In this document: positions 1 to 8,614 of the stretch, piece by piece | Layout of the letters: each line of letters opens with the position of its first letter | How positions within the stretch are numbered: the stretch's first letter is position 1 | Source of the DNA: Pseudomonadota bacterium | GTDB taxonomy: Bacteria > Pseudomonadota > Gammaproteobacteria > Xanthomonadales > Ahniellaceae | Reading direction: 5' to 3' | Assembly (NCBI GenBank): GCA_022843465.1 | Contig: JALHNO010000010.1 | Span: 108,265-172,264 of the forward strand | DNA length: 64,000 bases | Position numbers and translations under genes: made by a program | The notes under the pieces: model-generated | The model's database searches: none | What the model was told of the DNA's origin: nothing | What the model saw: the letters and a program-made list of their open reading frames with translations, nothing else

Positions 1-155
1 TGTGTGGGCGCGCGACTCCAGTCCAGGCGCTGCGCCAGTTCGCTCCAGTAGCGATCTGGCTGCGTGCGCGCCAGGGCCGTGGCCGCGGCATGGTCAGTGG
101 CCGTCATCCGCGCGCCGCGGGCGAATTCTGCAGAAGGTGGATAGCGCTTTGACAT
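1..155 (-). CDS. acs: Acetyl-CoA synthetase, N-terminal fragment (cut by window edge)
   Basis: Only the first ~51 residues are inside the window. Read on the minus strand they begin MSKRYPPSAEFARGARMTA and contain DRYWSELAQRLDW. This matches the start of AMP-forming acetyl-CoA synthetases, where a YPP-x-xEF segment is followed by a D-x-FW-x-E-x-(A/K)RLDW segment. The enzyme would activate acetate (possibly propionate) to its CoA ester in the cytoplasm. Two ATGs stand side by side (158 and 155). GGGAG lies 6 bases before the second, so I chose 155. The gene diverges from the transporter at 504, which suggests shared short-chain acid use. The catalytic region is not visible, so acetate versus propionate specificity is open. 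Confidence 0.7.
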   Translation of the reverse strand, partial: MSKRYPPSAEFARGARMTATDHAAATALARTQPDRYWSELAQRLDWSRAPT

Positions 156-158
156 CAT

Positions 159-503
159 GGGCTCCCGAAAGTCCGGAGCAGCATTGCCGCTCCCGCATTG
201 AGTCGACGGTTGGAGCTCAGCGCGAAAATGCGCCGCCTCATCCTCGACCAGGGGTGAATATCGCACAGCCGGACATTGGCGAATATTGTCGGCAGCCGGA
301 TGCGGCGCGGGGCGTCGCGGTCCACCGAGTCTGGCGCTCACGCTGGTTCGCCTTTCCTGCATGCCGATCTGGTCTACTTGCCGGCAGCCATGTTAGAAGT
401 CGGTGACCAGGGGATGGTGATCACCGGTGAACTGGAAAGCGCGTCCGACGGCGATCTCGACCGATCACAATTCTGCTGCAGTACCACTTCCGAGGAACCT
501 GCC
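159..503. other. Intergenic region between divergent acs and MHS transporter
   Basis: This 345-base stretch must carry the promoters of both divergent genes. I see no convincing -35/-10 pair, no tRNA and no strong hairpin. An open frame runs through it in phase with the transporter, but its translation looks like random high-GC sequence, so I treat it as non-coding. Confidence 0.5.
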
Positions 504-2171
504 ATGGCTGCCGTCATTCCACCATTGCAACCAGATGCCGGTGAAATCACCTCGGGTCACAGGAAGGTCATCTTCGCCTCCAGCCTCGGCACGGTGTTCG
601 AGTGGTACGACTTCTACCTGTACGGATCGCTGGCCGCGATCATCGCCAAACAGTTCTTCTCGGCACTGAATCCGACCAGCGCCTTCATCTTCGCACTGCT
701 CGCCTTCGCCGCCGGATTTGCCGTGCGACCGTTCGGCGCGCTGTTGTTCGGCCGTCTTGGCGATCTGGTGGGTCGCAAGCACACCTTTCTGATCACGATC
801 GTGATCATGGGCATCTCGACCTTTCTGGTCGGCATCCTGCCTTCCTATGCCAGCATCGGCGTGGCGGCGCCGATCATCCTGATCGCGCTGCGCATGCTGC
901 AGGGGCTGGCGCTCGGCGGTGAGTATGGCGGCGCGGCGACTTACGTGGCCGAGCATGCTCCGGCCGGCAAGCGCGGCCTCTATACCAGTTTCATCCAGAC
1001 CACGGCCACGCTCGGGCTGTTTCTTTCGCTGCTGGTGATTCTCGGTTGCCGGATGGCGCTCGGTGCCGAGGCGTTCGAGGCCTGGGGCTGGCGGATTCCG
1101 TTCCTGCTGTCAGCCATCCTGCTGGTGATCTCGGTGTATATCCGTCTGCAGTTGAACGAGTCGCCACTGTTCCGTCAGATGAAGGAAGCGGGCACGCAAT
1201 CGAAGGCGCCGCTGACCGAGAGTTTCGCCAACTGGAAGAACGGCCGCATCGTGTTGCTTGCCCTGCTCGGTGCCACGGCGGGCCAGGCGGTGGTCTGGTA
1301 TGCCGGGCAGTTCTATGCGCTGTTCTTCCTGACCCAGACGCTGAAGATCGATGGCACCACGGCCAATCTGCTGATGGCAGCAGCCCTGGTGATCGGTACG
1401 CCGTTCTTCATCGTGTTCGGCTGGCTGTCCGATCGCGTCGGCCGCAAGCCGATCATCCTGGCCGGCTGTCTGATTGCGGCAGCGACCTATTTTCCGATCT
1501 TCGCGGCACTTGCCCACTATGGGAACCCGGCACTCGAGGCGGCAAGCAAGTCGAGCCCGGTGGTTGTCGTTGCGGACCCCGCCGATTGCAGCTTCCAGTT
1601 CGATCCGGTCGGCAAGAAGGTGTTCAACCGCAGTTGCGATATCGCCAAGTCGGCGCTGGCCAAAAGCGGCGTGACCTACCGCAATGCAGTTGCGCCGGCG
1701 GGATCGCTCGCCAGCGTCAAGGTCGGCGATACCGTAATCAGTTCGCTGGATGGCCGGGCCCTGGATGCGACGGCATTCAAGGACGCCAGCGCCGAGTTCA
1801 ACGCCGAACTCACTGCTGCGCTGGCCTCCGCCGGTTATCCGCCCAAGGCCGATCCGGCGGGCATCAACAAGGGCATGGTGCTGTTGCTGCTGGTGATCCT
1901 GGTGCTCTACGTGACCATGGTCTACGGGCCGATTGCCGCCTGGCTGGTCGAGCTGTTCCCGACGCGCATCCGCTACACCTCGATGTCGCTGCCGTATCAC
2001 ATCGGCAATGGCTGGTTTGGTGGCTTCCTGCCGACCACGGCGTTTGCCCTGGTGGCCTTCAGCGGCGATATCTATTTCGGACTCTGGTATCCGATCCTCA
2101 TCGCCCTGATGACCGTGGTGCTTGGGGCTCTGTTCCTGCCCGAGACCAGGGATGTCGATATTTCCAGGTAG
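504..2171 (+). CDS. MFS transporter, metabolite:H+ symporter (MHS) type with periplasmic insert
   Basis: A 555-residue inner-membrane protein with about 12 hydrophobic segments. Family marks are FEWYDFYLYGSLA near residues 32-44, the loop GRLGDLVGRK near 83-92, and its second-half counterpart WLSDRVGRKP near 307-316. These are typical of the proton-coupled MHS branch (ProP, ShiA, KgtP, YhjE). A hydrophilic insert of about 118 residues (about 339-456, with Cys362 and Cys378) interrupts the second half and would face the periplasm by topology. The in-frame ORF extends to 276, but I start at 504, where GAGGA precedes the ATG and the family N-terminus begins. Divergence from acs suggests a short-chain acid substrate; this is inference only. 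Confidence 0.85.
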   Translation: MAAVIPPLQPDAGEITSGHRKVIFASSLGTVFEWYDFYLYGSLAAIIAKQFFSALNPTSAFIFALLAFAAGFAVRPFGALLFGRLGDLVGRKHTFLITIVIMGISTFLVGILPSYASIGVAAPIILIALRMLQGLALGGEYGGAATYVAEHAPAGKRGLYTSFIQTTATLGLFLSLLVILGCRMALGAEAFEAWGWRIPFLLSAILLVISVYIRLQLNESPLFRQMKEAGTQSKAPLTESFANWKNGRIVLLALLGATAGQAVVWYAGQFYALFFLTQTLKIDGTTANLLMAAALVIGTPFFIVFGWLSDRVGRKPIILAGCLIAAATYFPIFAALAHYGNPALEAASKSSPVVVVADPADCSFQFDPVGKKVFNRSCDIAKSALAKSGVTYRNAVAPAGSLASVKVGDTVISSLDGRALDATAFKDASAEFNAELTAALASAGYPPKADPAGINKGMVLLLLVILVLYVTMVYGPIAAWLVELFPTRIRYTSMSLPYHIGNGWFGGFLPTTAFALVAFSGDIYFGLWYPILIALMTVVLGALFLPETRDVDISR

Positions 2172-2296
2172 CGCGTCCATCCGATGATCGCCTGCGCCCG
2201 CCTGCGGGGGCAGGCGGCCAGCAGGGCCGGATGAGGGAAATTGGCGACCGTGTCGGGTCGTGCGCTGATAGGCGCGATGACTTGGCGTGTTCGATG
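2172..2296. other. Unique spacer before the repeat array
   Basis: The 125 bases after the transporter stop show no gene and no terminator with a T-run. The sequence runs directly into the first repeat unit. Confidence 0.4.
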
Positions 2297-2920
2297 CCGC
2301 CCGGTTGTCGCGAGGATCATAGGATGTGCCAAGGCCGCAGGCCGAAGCGCATCAGTTCAAGCAGATTCGATATCTGTCGAACCTGTCGAACCTGTCGAAC
2401 TCCTCACGAAGATCCAGGGCCAGCATGCTCCGCATGCGTCATCGCTGCGCGATGCCAAAGAGCTTTCACTCGCTTGCGCTTAGCCCCCTTCGCCCGCTTG
2501 CGGGAGAAGGGCCGGGGATGAGGGCGTCGCTGCAATTCCGCCCGGTTGTCGCGAGGATCGTAGGGTGTGCCAAGGCCGCAGGCCGAAGCGCATCAGTTCA
2601 AGCAGTTTCGATATCTGTCGAACCTGTCGAACTCCTCACGAAGATACAGAGCCAGCTTGCTCCGCAAGCGTCATCGCTCTGCGATGCCAAAGAGCTTTCA
2701 CTCGCTTACGCTTTGCTCCCTTCTCCCGCTTGCGGGAGAAGGGCCGGGGATGAGGGCGAGGCTGCGATTCCGCTCGATCGACGCCGGAACCGTAGGATGT
2801 GCTGAGGCCGCAGGCCGAAGCGCATCAATCCACAGAGGACCGAACTCGTCGAACTCGTCACGAAGATCCAGAGCCAGCTTGCTCCGCAAGCGTCATCGCT
2901 CTGCGATGCCAAAGAGCTTT
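2297..2920 (+). repeat. Left repeat array: three direct ~235-bp units
   Basis: Three head-to-tail copies begin at about 2297, 2538 and 2770 (spacings 241 and 232 bases). Each has the same order of parts: CGTAGG(A/G)TGTGC, then GGCCGCAGGCCGAAGCGCATC, short runs of TCGAAC/TCGTCG, a segment GCTCCGCA-GCGTCATCGC, AAAGAGCTTT and a hairpin around CGCTTGCGGGAG. The third copy breaks off after AAAGAGCTTT and passes into the core inverted repeat. Several frames stay open across the array, but they translate to the same Arg/Ser/Leu-rich text in whichever frame each copy falls, so I regard it as non-coding. The family resembles mosaic intergenic repeats of Xanthomonadales chromosomes. Confidence 0.85.
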
Positions 2921-3635
2921 CGCTCGCTTACGCGAGCGAGTCACTTTCTCTTGCGTGGCCAAGAGAAAGTAACCAAAGAGAAGGCCACCCCACGCTGGTT
3001 TCGTTCCCCATCGCGCTTCGCAAACCATCCCTGGTGGACGGCGCCCGGCCCGGCATCCCTGCCGGGCGTTCGACACCATTCGACATGCGATTCAACGCAT
3101 GTCGAAAGCATGGTGTCTCACCCCTCCAGGTACGTGCTCGGCGGCCGCGGTCGACGATTGCACATCCCTGTGCAAGCGTCGCCTGAGCGACATCCTGTCG
3201 CTCACCCTTCGGGCTCACCGTCCACCGATCACCGGCGCAGAGGGGCCCCATTGAAGAGCGCGCGCTTCCTGCGCGCAGAAGCCAGAGCCAGAGCCAAAGC
3301 CAAAGCCAAAGCCAAAGCCAAAGCCAAAGCCAAAGCCAAAGCCAAAGCCGAGATCCCGGCGGCCTTGCTCCGATCCTGAGCTTCTGCGCGCCGGGAGCGC
3401 GCTTCTTTTCCCAAGGGGCCCCTCAGCGCCGGTGATCGGTGGTCGCGATCAGCACGCAGTGTGGCCGCATGGATGCGGCCAGTCGGCGATCGCACAAGGA
3501 TGTGCGCCCGCCGACCAGCGAGCACCGAGCACGTACCTGGAGGGCAGGATGCCCGGAAGGCGGCGCTGTGGGGTGGCCTTCTCTTTGGTTACTTTCTCTT
3601 GGCCACGCAAGAGAAAGTGACTCGCTCGCGTAAGC
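2921..3635. repeat. Core inverted repeat joining the two arrays
   Basis: The segment at 2921-2992 returns as its reverse complement at 3569-3640. Nested inside are 3121-3141 against 3525-3546, 3225-3249 against 3415-3439 (one mismatch in 25), and 3254-3282 against 3380-3407. Together with the flanking arrays this gives a near-palindrome of about 2.2 kb. Sequence between the nested arms (such as 3142-3224) is not matched. No transposase-like frame is present. Confidence 0.8.
3281..3352 (+). repeat. Hexanucleotide tandem repeat at the centre of the palindrome
   Basis: Twelve six-base units in register: two GCCAGA, nine GCCAAA (3293-3346) and a final GCCGAG. In one + frame it reads as alternating Ala-Lys, and on the minus strand as alternating Ala-Leu, but neither belongs to a credible gene. 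It sits exactly between the innermost arms of the inverted repeat. Such a pure array is a likely site of copy-number change by slippage. Confidence 0.95.
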
Positions 3636-4500
3636 GAGTGAAAGCTCTGTGTCGGCGCGCAGCGACGGCGCATGCGAAGCATGCTGGCCCTGGATCCTCG
3701 TGACGAGTTCGACGAGTTCGAAGAGTACCGAGCTCCGACAATTGATGCGCTTCGGCCTGCGGCCTCAGCACATCCTACGGTTCAATCGTAGAACAGACGG
3801 CATCGCAACGTCGCCCTCATCCCCGGCCCTTCTCCCGCAAGCGGGCGAAGGGGGCAAAGCGTAAGCGAGTGAAAGCTCTGTGTCGGCGCGCAGCGATGAC
3901 GCTTGCGGAGCAAGCTGGCTCTGGATCTTTGTGACGAGTTCGATAGGTTCGACAGATATCGAATCTGCTTGAACTGATGCGCTTCGGCCTGCGGCCTCAG
4001 CGCATCCGACCGTCCCCGCGACAATCCTGCATCATCGCCTGTTTGCCCTCACCCTCACCCTCTCCCGCAAGCGGGCGAAGGGGGCTAAGCGCAAGCGAGT
4101 GAAAGCTCTTTGGCATCGCGCAGCGATGACGCTTGCGGAGCAAGCTGGCTCTGGATCTTCGTGACCAGTTCGACAAGTTCGACGAGTTCGAACAGTACCG
4201 ATCTTCCGCCAATTGATGCGCTTCGGCCTGCGGCCTCAGCACATCCTACGGTTCAATCGTAGAGCAGACGGCATCGCAACGTCGCCCTCATCCCCGGCCC
4301 TTCTCCCGCAAGCGGGCGAAGGGGGCAAAGCGCAAGCGAGTGAAAGCTCTTTGGCATCGCGCAGCGATGACGCATGCGGAGCATGCTGGCCCTGGATCCT
4401 CGTGACGAGTTCGACGAGTTCGAAGAGTACCGAGCTCCGACAATTGATGCGCTTCGGCCTGCGGCCTCAGCACATCCTACGATTCCGGCGTTGATCGAGC
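3636..4500 (-). repeat. Right repeat array: four inverted ~235-bp units
   Basis: The same unit as in the left array, here in reverse orientation. The anchor GAGTGAAAGCTCT falls at 3636, 3867, 4097 and 4338, so spacings are 231, 230 and 241 bases. The two variants seen on the left (a CTTTGGCATCGCG or a CTGTGTCGGCGCG following the anchor) both occur. No gene is supported inside. Confidence 0.85.
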
Positions 4501-4651
4501 GGAATCGTGGGTTTCCCTCACCCTGTCCCTCTCCCGCCAAGCGGGAGAGGGGATCAAGGCACTTCGCAGATTTCCCTCAGTAGCCCGCTCCCGCCAAGCG
4601 GGAGCGGGGGCCAAGAGGCTCAGCGGGACGCGGGAGAGGGGATCAAGCGGA
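4501..4651. other. Hairpin-rich end of the repeat block
   Basis: Two small palindromes of the form CTCCCGCCAAGCGGGAG occur near 4529 and 4588. They precede the stop of the thioesterase gene, which is read from the other side, so they may end that transcript. No T-run follows. Confidence 0.4.
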
Positions 4652-5137
4652 TCAGGCTTGGGCGGCGAGAAAGCGCTTGCGTTCGGCCTCGATCTCGCGG
4701 CGCATGGCCATGATGCGGCGGGCGTAGTCGGACAGGGCGATTTCCTCGGGCGTATCGGCGACGAAGGCGGGTACGGCCACCGGTTGCCGGGCATCGTCTA
4801 CCGCGACGAAGACCATCAGGCAATGGGTCGTGCGCTCTGCCTGCTCGGCTGTGGTGTCGCGCGCCGAGACATTGACCGCCACATGCATGCTGGTGGTTCC
4901 GGTGTGGACGATTTCGGCGTGCACTTCGACCAGTTGGCCGATATGGATCGGTCGCTCGAACTGGATGCCGCCGACATAGACGGTGACGCAGTAGCGCCCG
5001 GCCCAGCCTGCGGCGCAGGCGTAGCCGGCCTGATCGATCCACTTCATGACCGCGCCGCCATGCACCTTGCCGCCGAAATTGACATCGGTGGGTTCGGCGA
5101 GGAAGCGGAAGGTGATTTCACGCTGGATGCCGGCCAT
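4652..5137 (-). CDS. Acyl-CoA thioesterase, hotdog fold (YciA/BFIT type)
   Basis: A 161-residue cytoplasmic protein that would hydrolyse acyl-CoA thioesters. The segment NFGGKVHGGAVMKWID near residues 18-33 is the hallmark of the YciA/cytosolic thioesterase group, with the catalytic Asp in the last position. The C-terminus is Arg/Glu-rich and probably helical. The frame continues upstream to a TTG at 5287, but similarity begins at MAGIQREITF, so I start at 5137. It is the first gene right of the repeat block and stands alone on its strand. Substrate chain length cannot be read from the sequence. Confidence 0.85.
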   Translation of the reverse strand: MAGIQREITFRFLAEPTDVNFGGKVHGGAVMKWIDQAGYACAAGWAGRYCVTVYVGGIQFERPIHIGQLVEVHAEIVHTGTTSMHVAVNVSARDTTAEQAERTTHCLMVFVAVDDARQPVAVPAFVADTPEEIALSDYARRIMAMRREIEAERKRFLAAQA

Positions 5138-5229
5138 CGGCTTGCTCCCTGGGGGAATCACGGCGGGCTTGCCGAGATCAGTGGGTGAGATTACCGTCTG
5201 ACCATCGGCTTGCGCGAACAGGAGGCGGT

Positions 5230-5634
5230 TTGGATACAGAGATTGCCGGATCCTGCCTCTGTGGTGCGCTGCGGTTCTCCATCGCAATGCCGAGCCTCTG
5301 GTGCGCGCATTGTCACTGCAGCATGTGCCAGCGCGCCCATGGCAGCGCCTTCGTGACCTGGGTGGGCGTGCCGGCCGGGAACTTTCGCCTGATCGCGGAT
5401 GCGTCGCTGACCTGGTTCAATTCCTCGCCAGGCGCCGAGCGCGGATTCTGCCGGGATTGCGGCTCCAGTCTGTTTTTTCGCTCCGAGCGTTGGCCCGGTG
5501 AGATCCATGTGACCCTGGCCAATCTGCAGGCGCCGATCGATCGCGCCCCGCAGGCGCATGTCTTTCATGACAGTCACGTCGCCTGGGTCGAGCTTGGCGA
5601 CGCGCTGCCCCGCAAGCCGGTACCCGAAGGTTGA
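5230..5634 (+). CDS. GFA/CENP-V family zinc protein
   Basis: A 134-residue protein with the Cys pattern of glutathione-dependent formaldehyde-activating (GFA) proteins: CLC at residues 9-11, CAHCHCSMC at 25-33, and CRDCGS near 78-83, which would bind zinc. Most members have no proven substrate. I start at TTG 5230, because AGGAGG lies just upstream and the protein then begins MDTEIAGSCLCG like its relatives. A GTG at 5185 is the alternative. The gene diverges from the thioesterase and precedes gspF on the same strand. Confidence 0.8.
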   Translation: MDTEIAGSCLCGALRFSIAMPSLWCAHCHCSMCQRAHGSAFVTWVGVPAGNFRLIADASLTWFNSSPGAERGFCRDCGSSLFFRSERWPGEIHVTLANLQAPIDRAPQAHVFHDSHVAWVELGDALPRKPVPEG

Positions 5635-5670
5635 GACCGGCTCGACAGCGCACGCGGCGGCATTGCCGGT

Positions 5671-5676
5671 CATAAT
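5671..5676 (+). promoter_or_regulatory. Possible -10 element before gspF
   Basis: CATAAT lies 36 bases before the gspF start, but no good -35 stands at the right distance. It is a weak call, supported only by its resemblance to the -10 boxes seen upstream of other genes in this window. Confidence 0.25.
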
Positions 5677-5711
5677 CGGCGCTTCCGGGAACGCAGGCCA
5701 AAGACGAAAGC

Positions 5712-6932
5712 ATGGGCGCATTTGCCTACCAGGCACTGGATGCAGCGGGCCGTACCCAGACGGGTGTGGTGCAGGCCGATACCGTCCGGGCCGCCCGTGG
5801 CCTGCTGCGCGACAAGGGGCTCAGCCCCTTGTCGGTGTCCCCTGCGGGTGATGTGGCGAGCGCCGGTCGTCTCGCCGGCCTCGGCAGCCGCGGCCTGTCG
5901 TCCACCCACCTGGTGGTCCTGACGCAACAGCTCGCGGTGCTGATCCGTGCCGGTCTGCCGATCGACGAGGCGCTGGCGGCGCTGGCGGATGAAGCCAGCG
6001 ATCAGCGTCTGCGCGCCGTGGTGGCGGCGCTGCGCTCGCGGGTGATGGAGGGCAGCACCCTGGCCGCGAGCATGGCCGAATTTCCGGACAGCTTTCCCGA
6101 GATTGTCTGCGCCACCGTGCAGGCGGGCGAGCAGAGCGGGGCGCTCGACGAGGCGCTCGACCGCCTGGCCGACTACGCCGAGACCCGCGACAGTCTCAAC
6201 CGCGAACTGGTGTCGGCCTTTGCCTACCCGGTATTGCTCCTGCTGGTCGCCTTCGCCGTGGTCGCCGGACTGATGAGCAGTGTGGTGCCCAGGGTGGTTG
6301 ATGTGTTCAGCAATCTGGGTGGCCAGCTGCCCCTGCTGACGCGTGCGCTGATCGCGATCAGCGGGTTCTTGTCGAAGTTCGGCTGGCTGCTGGCATTGAT
6401 GCTGATCGCCGCCATTGTGATCTGGCGGCTGCTGATGCGCCGGACCGAGCTGCGCCATCGCATGGACGCCTTCTGGCTGCGGTTGCCCCTGCTCGGGCGC
6501 GTGCTGCGCGCCTCCGAAACGGCACGGGTTACGCGCACCCTGGCGGTACTCACCGGCGCCGGCGTGCCGGTGCTGGAGGCGCTCCGGTTGGCCGCGCAGA
6601 CCTTGCGTCGGTTGCCGCTGCAGCAGGCGATGCGGCGTGCCGCCCAGCGTGTCCGCGAGGGCACCGCGATCGCGCGCGCGCTCAGCGAGTCGCAGGCATT
6701 TCCACCAGTCGCGCTGCGGCTGATCTCGAGCGGTGAGCGCAGCGGCAGGCTGGCCGAGATGTTCGATGCGGCCGCGACCCAGCAGGCCCGCGAAGTGAAG
6801 TCCGCGCTCGACCTGCTGCGCGCGGTGCTGGCGCCGATGGTGATTCTCTTCGTCGGAGCCCTGGTACTGGCGATTGTTCTTGCGATTCTGCTGCCGATCT
6901 TCGAGCTCAATACCCTGATCGGCGCGCCATGA
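5712..6932 (+). CDS. GspF/PilC-type inner-membrane platform protein
   Basis: A 406-residue polytopic protein of the T2SS F / PilC family. It starts GAFAYQALDAAGRTQTG, the classical GspF N-terminus, and holds two tandem T2SF domains (about 65-190 and 265-390). Each contains the family motif: (T/S)V-x-AGE-x-SG-x-L in the first (TVQAGEQSGALDEAL) and SSGERSGRLAEMF in the second. Three hydrophobic segments lie near 172-194, 218-240 and 375-397. GspF anchors the pilus-assembly ATPase. No gspE, gspG or pilin gene is in the window, so it is an orphan here. Its stop overlaps the ftsE start (ATGA), an unusual coupling. Confidence 0.88.
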   Translation: MGAFAYQALDAAGRTQTGVVQADTVRAARGLLRDKGLSPLSVSPAGDVASAGRLAGLGSRGLSSTHLVVLTQQLAVLIRAGLPIDEALAALADEASDQRLRAVVAALRSRVMEGSTLAASMAEFPDSFPEIVCATVQAGEQSGALDEALDRLADYAETRDSLNRELVSAFAYPVLLLLVAFAVVAGLMSSVVPRVVDVFSNLGGQLPLLTRALIAISGFLSKFGWLLALMLIAAIVIWRLLMRRTELRHRMDAFWLRLPLLGRVLRASETARVTRTLAVLTGAGVPVLEALRLAAQTLRRLPLQQAMRRAAQRVREGTAIARALSESQAFPPVALRLISSGERSGRLAEMFDAAATQQAREVKSALDLLRAVLAPMVILFVGALVLAIVLAILLPIFELNTLIGAP

Positions 6933-7606
6933 TTCAATTCGACAAGGTCAGCAAGCGCTACCCGAACGGACACGAGGGACTCAGCCAGCTGAGTTTCGAA
7001 GTGGCCCGCGGCGAGATGGTCTTCGTCACCGGGCACAGCGGGGCCGGCAAGAGTACCCTGATCAAATTGCTCGCCGTGCTCGAGACGCCGACCCGCGGTG
7101 AACTCAAGGTAGCGGGCACGGCGCTTGCCCGTGCCGGTGCGCGCACGATTGCCCGTCACCGGCAGCGTCTCGGCGTTGTCTTCCAGGACTATCGCCTGCT
7201 GCGCGACCGCTCGATCTTCGACAACGTGGCACTGCCGCTGACCATCGGCGGCCATGCCCGCGAGGAGATCGGTCGCCGCGTCCGTGCGGCCCTGCATCAG
7301 GTCGGTCTGCAGGGGCGTGAGCAGCACTATCCGGAGACCCTCTCGGGGGGCGAACAGCAGCGTGTCGGCATCGCGCGCGCTGTCGTGCATCGACCGGACC
7401 TGATCGTCGCCGACGAGCCGACCGGCAATCTCGATCCGCAACTCGCCACCGAGATCATGCAGCTGTTCGTCAATCTCGCCCAGACCGGCACCACGGTTTT
7501 GGTCGCCAGCCATGACCTGCACCTGATCCAGCGCATGAAGCGGCGCGTCCTGGTGCTCGATCGCGGCATCCTGATCGACGACTACCGCCCGGGGGCAAGC
7601 GCATGA
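6929..7606 (+). CDS. ftsE: Cell-division ABC ATPase FtsE
   Basis: A 225-residue ATPase that pairs with FtsX at the divisome and controls periplasmic amidase activation. Walker A is GHSGAGKST near residue 36, the signature is LSGGEQQRVGIARA, and Walker B is LIVADEPTGNLDP. The N-terminus MIQFDKVSKRYPNG is typical of FtsE. The start overlaps the gspF stop by four bases and the stop overlaps the ftsX start by four, so the three genes are likely translated in series. The ftsE-ftsX-rpoH neighbourhood is conserved in gammaproteobacteria, although here four genes and a riboswitch come between ftsX and rpoH or the regions around them. Confidence 0.95.
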   Translation: MIQFDKVSKRYPNGHEGLSQLSFEVARGEMVFVTGHSGAGKSTLIKLLAVLETPTRGELKVAGTALARAGARTIARHRQRLGVVFQDYRLLRDRSIFDNVALPLTIGGHAREEIGRRVRAALHQVGLQGREQHYPETLSGGEQQRVGIARAVVHRPDLIVADEPTGNLDPQLATEIMQLFVNLAQTGTTVLVASHDLHLIQRMKRRVLVLDRGILIDDYRPGASA

Positions 7607-8607
7607 ACCGGCGGGTACAGCCGGCCCCTTCCGCTGCGGCCTCAGCGCCGCAAGCCGCCGGCGGCGCCGGCTCCGCCGCACGCAATGCGCGCCCCGGCTT
7701 TGGCCCGCGGCAATGGCTGCTGCATCATCGTCATGGCGCGGCCGACGCCCTGATCCGGCTCTGGCGCCAGCCGATGGCCGCGCTGATGACGCTGGCGCTG
7801 GGTGGCCTGGCGTTGGCCCTGCCGCTGATGCTGGCGACCGTGTCAAACAATCTGCAGACCCTGATGCAGGGCCTGCGCAGCAGCGGCCAGATTGCGGTGT
7901 TTCTCGATCCCGGACTCGATGCCGCCAGCGCAGACCAGGTCGCTGCCAGGGTGCGCAAGCTGGCCGGGGTGGCTGCCGTCGAGGTCCGCACACCGGCCCA
8001 AGGTCTGCAGGAGCTTCGCGATGCTGCCGGCTTTGCCGAGGCCATCGCGGCGATCGATGGCAATCCCTTGCCTTATCTCCTGCTGGTGCAGGCCAGTCCC
8101 GCGACCTTGCCGGACCAGCTGGCTGTCGACCTGATCGCGCTGGCCGAGGTGGATCAGGTGCAACACGACCAGCAATGGCGGCAGCGGCTGGATCGTGTGC
8201 TGGAATTGCTGCGCCGGCTGGCAGCCGCGAGTCTGCTGCTGTTCGGTGTCGCCGCCCTGCTGGTCATTTCCAACAGTGTCCGCCTCGAAGTGGCCGCGCG
8301 CCGCGAGGAAATCGGCATCGTCAAACTGCTCGGCGCCAGCGATGCCTTCGTCAGACGCCCGTTCCTATGGTGCGGTTTCTGGCTGGGCGGGCTGAGTGCG
8401 CTCATCGCGGTCGCGCTATCGCTGGCTGCGCGGGCCTGGTTTTCGGAGCCGGCACGCGCACTCGCCCAGAGCTACGGTTCGAGCTTTGATCTGCAGGGTC
8501 CGGGTACCGTGCTGGTGTTGACAACGCTGGCCGGTGGAGTTCTGCTAGGCTGCGCCGGCGCTTATATAGCAACCACTTTTCAGCTGATCTCCGACCGGGC
8601 TTCCTGA
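7603..8607 (+). CDS. ftsX: Cell-division permease-like protein FtsX
   Basis: A 334-residue FtsX with a ~55-residue Ala/Pro/Gly-rich cytoplasmic head, a first membrane segment near 58-80, a periplasmic loop of about 140 residues, and three C-terminal membrane segments near 217-240, 265-290 and 303-325. The segment REEIGIVKLLGAS after the second membrane segment is the conserved FtsX cytoplasmic motif. The periplasmic loop normally contacts the amidase activator EnvC. It starts inside the last codons of ftsE. Confidence 0.93.
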   Translation: MNRRVQPAPSAAASAPQAAGGAGSAARNARPGFGPRQWLLHHRHGAADALIRLWRQPMAALMTLALGGLALALPLMLATVSNNLQTLMQGLRSSGQIAVFLDPGLDAASADQVAARVRKLAGVAAVEVRTPAQGLQELRDAAGFAEAIAAIDGNPLPYLLLVQASPATLPDQLAVDLIALAEVDQVQHDQQWRQRLDRVLELLRRLAAASLLLFGVAALLVISNSVRLEVAARREEIGIVKLLGASDAFVRRPFLWCGFWLGGLSALIAVALSLAARAWFSEPARALAQSYGSSFDLQGPGTVLVLTTLAGGVLLGCAGAYIATTFQLISDRAS

Positions 8608-8614
8608 TTACGAC

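Noticed and set aside
2..406. A 134-codon open frame at the left edge
   Set aside because: It overlaps the better supported acs start on the other strand and shows random high-GC composition.
2326..4583. Several open frames of 60-270 codons in the repeat block
   Set aside because: They translate copies of the same non-coding repeat in different frames and strands, have no protein-like composition and no ribosome sites.
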